From an uncultured Enorma sp. (GTDB lineage Bacteria; Actinomycetota; Coriobacteriia; Coriobacteriales; Coriobacteriaceae), in the NCBI GenBank assembly GCA_905210055.1, contig CAJLVH010000118.1, positions 1-6,090 of the forward strand: DNA of 6,090 nucleotides. The letters run 5' to 3'. Positions within the stretch are counted from its first letter, which is position 1, and each line of letters opens with the position of its first letter. Of this stretch, positions 4,753 to 6,090 are shown piece after piece. The notes beneath the pieces were generated by a model. That model saw only the letters and a list, made by a program, of their open reading frames with translations. It searched no databases and was not told where the DNA came from. The translations under genes and the position numbers were made by a program.

Positions 4753-6090
4753 GTGAGCGATACGAAGCGCGTGTACCGGTTTGGCAGCGACGCGGGCGGG
4801 GCGGACATCACCGAAGGTGCCTCGAGCATGAACTATACGCTCGGTGGCAAGGGTGCGAACCTCGCAGAGATGTGCCGCATCGGCTTGCCGGTGCCCGGAG
4901 GCTACACCATCACCTGCCAGACCTGCATGGAGTATTCGAGTGCGGGAAACGTCTGGCCCGAGGGCGCGTTGGCTGAGATTGAGGAGGCGACGCGCGACCT
5001 TGAGGCGCGCATGGGCAAGCGCCTGGGCGACCCACAGGATCCGCTCCTTGTCTCGGTGCGTTCCGGCGCGCCGTTCTCCATGCCGGGCATGATGGACACG
5101 GTTTTGAACCTCGGCCTCACGGACGCATCCGCCGAAGGGCTCATCGCTCAGACCGGCGACCCGCATTTCGTATGGGATTCCTATCGCCGCTTCATCCAAA
5201 TGTTCTCGGATGTCGTCATGGGCGTCGACGGCGATCTCTTCGAGAACGCACTCACCGAGAAGCGCCTCGTCGCAGGTGTGAAGACCGATGCCGAGCTTTC
5301 GGCGGATGAGCTGCACGAGCTCGTCGGCGAGTTTAAGCGCATCTTCTGCGAACACGTTTCCGGCGAAGAACATCCCGAGCTCATCCAAAACGGTGCAGTC
5401 GCTTTTCCGCAGGATCCATCTATCCAGCTCAAGCTCGCCATCGAGGCCGTTTTCGGCAGCTGGATGAACGAGCGCGCCTGCATTTACCGCAAGGCGAACG
5501 GCATCCCCGACGACCTTGGTACCGCGGTGAACGTGCAGGCTATGGCCTACGGCAACAAGGGCGAGACCTCGGCGACGGGTGTCGCCTTCACGCGCAACCC
5601 GGCCAATGGCGCACGTGAACGCTACGGTGACTTCTTGGTGAACGCCCAGGGCGAGGACGTCGTTGCGGGTATCCGCAACACGGTGCCTATCCAGAAGCTC
5701 GCTGAATACCCGGCGCTCAAGCAAGCCGCCGACGACCTCGAGCGCATCTTCCAGATCCTCGAGAACCACTTCCACGATATGTGCGACATCGAGTTCACCA
5801 TCGAGCAGGGCAAGCTCTGGATGCTCCAGACGCGCGTGGGCAAGCGCACGGCTACGGCGGCGCTTCGCATCGCGATCGAGATGGTCGAAGAAGGGCTCAT
5901 CGACAAAGAGACGGCGGTGCGCCGCATCGATCCCGCCCAGCTCGATCAGTTGCTCCACCCGCAGTTCGATACCTCAGCGAAGGTCGAAGTCCTTGCGCGC
6001 GGCCTGAACGCAAGCCCCGGTGCGGCCGTGGGCGAGGTCGTGTTCAGCTCCGACGACGCGGTCGCTGCGGCGGCAGAGGGCCGTCCTTGC
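4753..6090 (+). CDS. ppdK: Pyruvate phosphate dikinase, N-terminal half (3' end outside window)
   Basis: PPDK reversibly converts pyruvate, ATP and phosphate to PEP, AMP and pyrophosphate; in anaerobes it serves glycolysis or gluconeogenesis. The 446 codons here run open to the window end, about half of the usual ~880-900 residues. The nucleotide-binding domain is clear: LGGKGANLAEM (30-40), SVRSGAPFSMPGMMDTVLNL (101-120), ATGVAFTRNPANG (274-286), NAQGEDVVAGIRNT (297-310), and DIEFTIEQGKL...LQTRVGKRT (345-366). Lys33, Arg103, Glu347, Gln359 and Arg361 correspond, from memory, to the ATP-site residues of the C. symbiosum enzyme. SPGAAVGEVVF (421-431) opens the swivelling phospho-histidine domain; the catalytic His, its regulatory Thr and the PEP/pyruvate barrel lie beyond the window. 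GTG 4753 is chosen because an in-frame TAG lies at 4729-4731 and a ribosome binding site directly precedes the GTG; the next in-frame ATG is residue 26, just before the ATP site. The frame is intact. Confidence 0.96.
   Translation, partial: MSDTKRVYRFGSDAGGADITEGASSMNYTLGGKGANLAEMCRIGLPVPGGYTITCQTCMEYSSAGNVWPEGALAEIEEATRDLEARMGKRLGDPQDPLLVSVRSGAPFSMPGMMDTVLNLGLTDASAEGLIAQTGDPHFVWDSYRRFIQMFSDVVMGVDGDLFENALTEKRLVAGVKTDAELSADELHELVGEFKRIFCEHVSGEEHPELIQNGAVAFPQDPSIQLKLAIEAVFGSWMNERACIYRKANGIPDDLGTAVNVQAMAYGNKGETSATGVAFTRNPANGARERYGDFLVNAQGEDVVAGIRNTVPIQKLAEYPALKQAADDLERIFQILENHFHDMCDIEFTIEQGKLWMLQTRVGKRTATAALRIAIEMVEEGLIDKETAVRRIDPAQLDQLLHPQFDTSAKVEVLARGLNASPGAAVGEVVFSSDDAVAAAAEGRPC

Noticed and set aside
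4720..5958. 412-codon open frame on the - strand opposite ppdK
   Set aside because: Antisense shadow of ppdK. The + frame, open to the window end, carries every PPDK N-terminal motif.

Overview
The window is GC-rich, with a strong G/C preference at third codon positions, and every recognised gene lies on the + strand. The order is: 3' end of a type I signal peptidase gene (lepB), glyQ, glyS, a PPDK/PEP-synthase regulatory protein of the DUF299 family (ppsR/yqfL type), a palindromic repeat island, and the 5' half of pyruvate phosphate dikinase (ppdK). GC-rich DNA plus a two-subunit (alpha2beta2) glycyl-tRNA synthetase and PPDK fits the class Coriobacteriia (Collinsella/Olsenella/Eggerthella-like gut actinobacteria) better than the classical high-GC actinobacteria, which use a single-chain GlyRS. 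This taxonomic call is an inference and the genus is not fixed.

Layout. 1-219 is the C-terminal end of LepB. 220-383 is a spacer with an intrinsic terminator (256-296) and then the glyQ leader. glyQ (384-1298) and glyS (1301-3394) are separated by 2 nt and almost certainly co-translated. 3395-3493 holds a long near-perfect hairpin and the ribosome binding site of the regulator gene (3494-4330). 4331-4752 has no credible gene. It contains a 165-bp nested palindrome with three perfect copies of a 20-bp core and a 38-bp perfect inverted repeat, then a less GC-rich stretch with several small inverted repeats, then a possible -10 box and two GCCCAT/ATGGGC hairpins next to the ppdK start. ppdK runs from a GTG at 4753 off the end of the window.

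How the genes relate. GlyQ and GlyS together form glycyl-tRNA synthetase. The DUF299 protein is the bifunctional kinase/phosphorylase that switches PPDK off and on by phosphorylating a threonine beside its catalytic histidine, so regulator and target are neighbours here. The window ends just before the part of PPDK that carries that Thr/His site. The coding genes are ordinary. The least explained DNA is the regulator-ppdK gap: the repeat island, whose arms can pair in two mutually exclusive ways, and the ppdK leader, whose boxes can also pair in alternative ways next to the Shine-Dalgarno sequence. I see no convincing new multi-gene system in this window.
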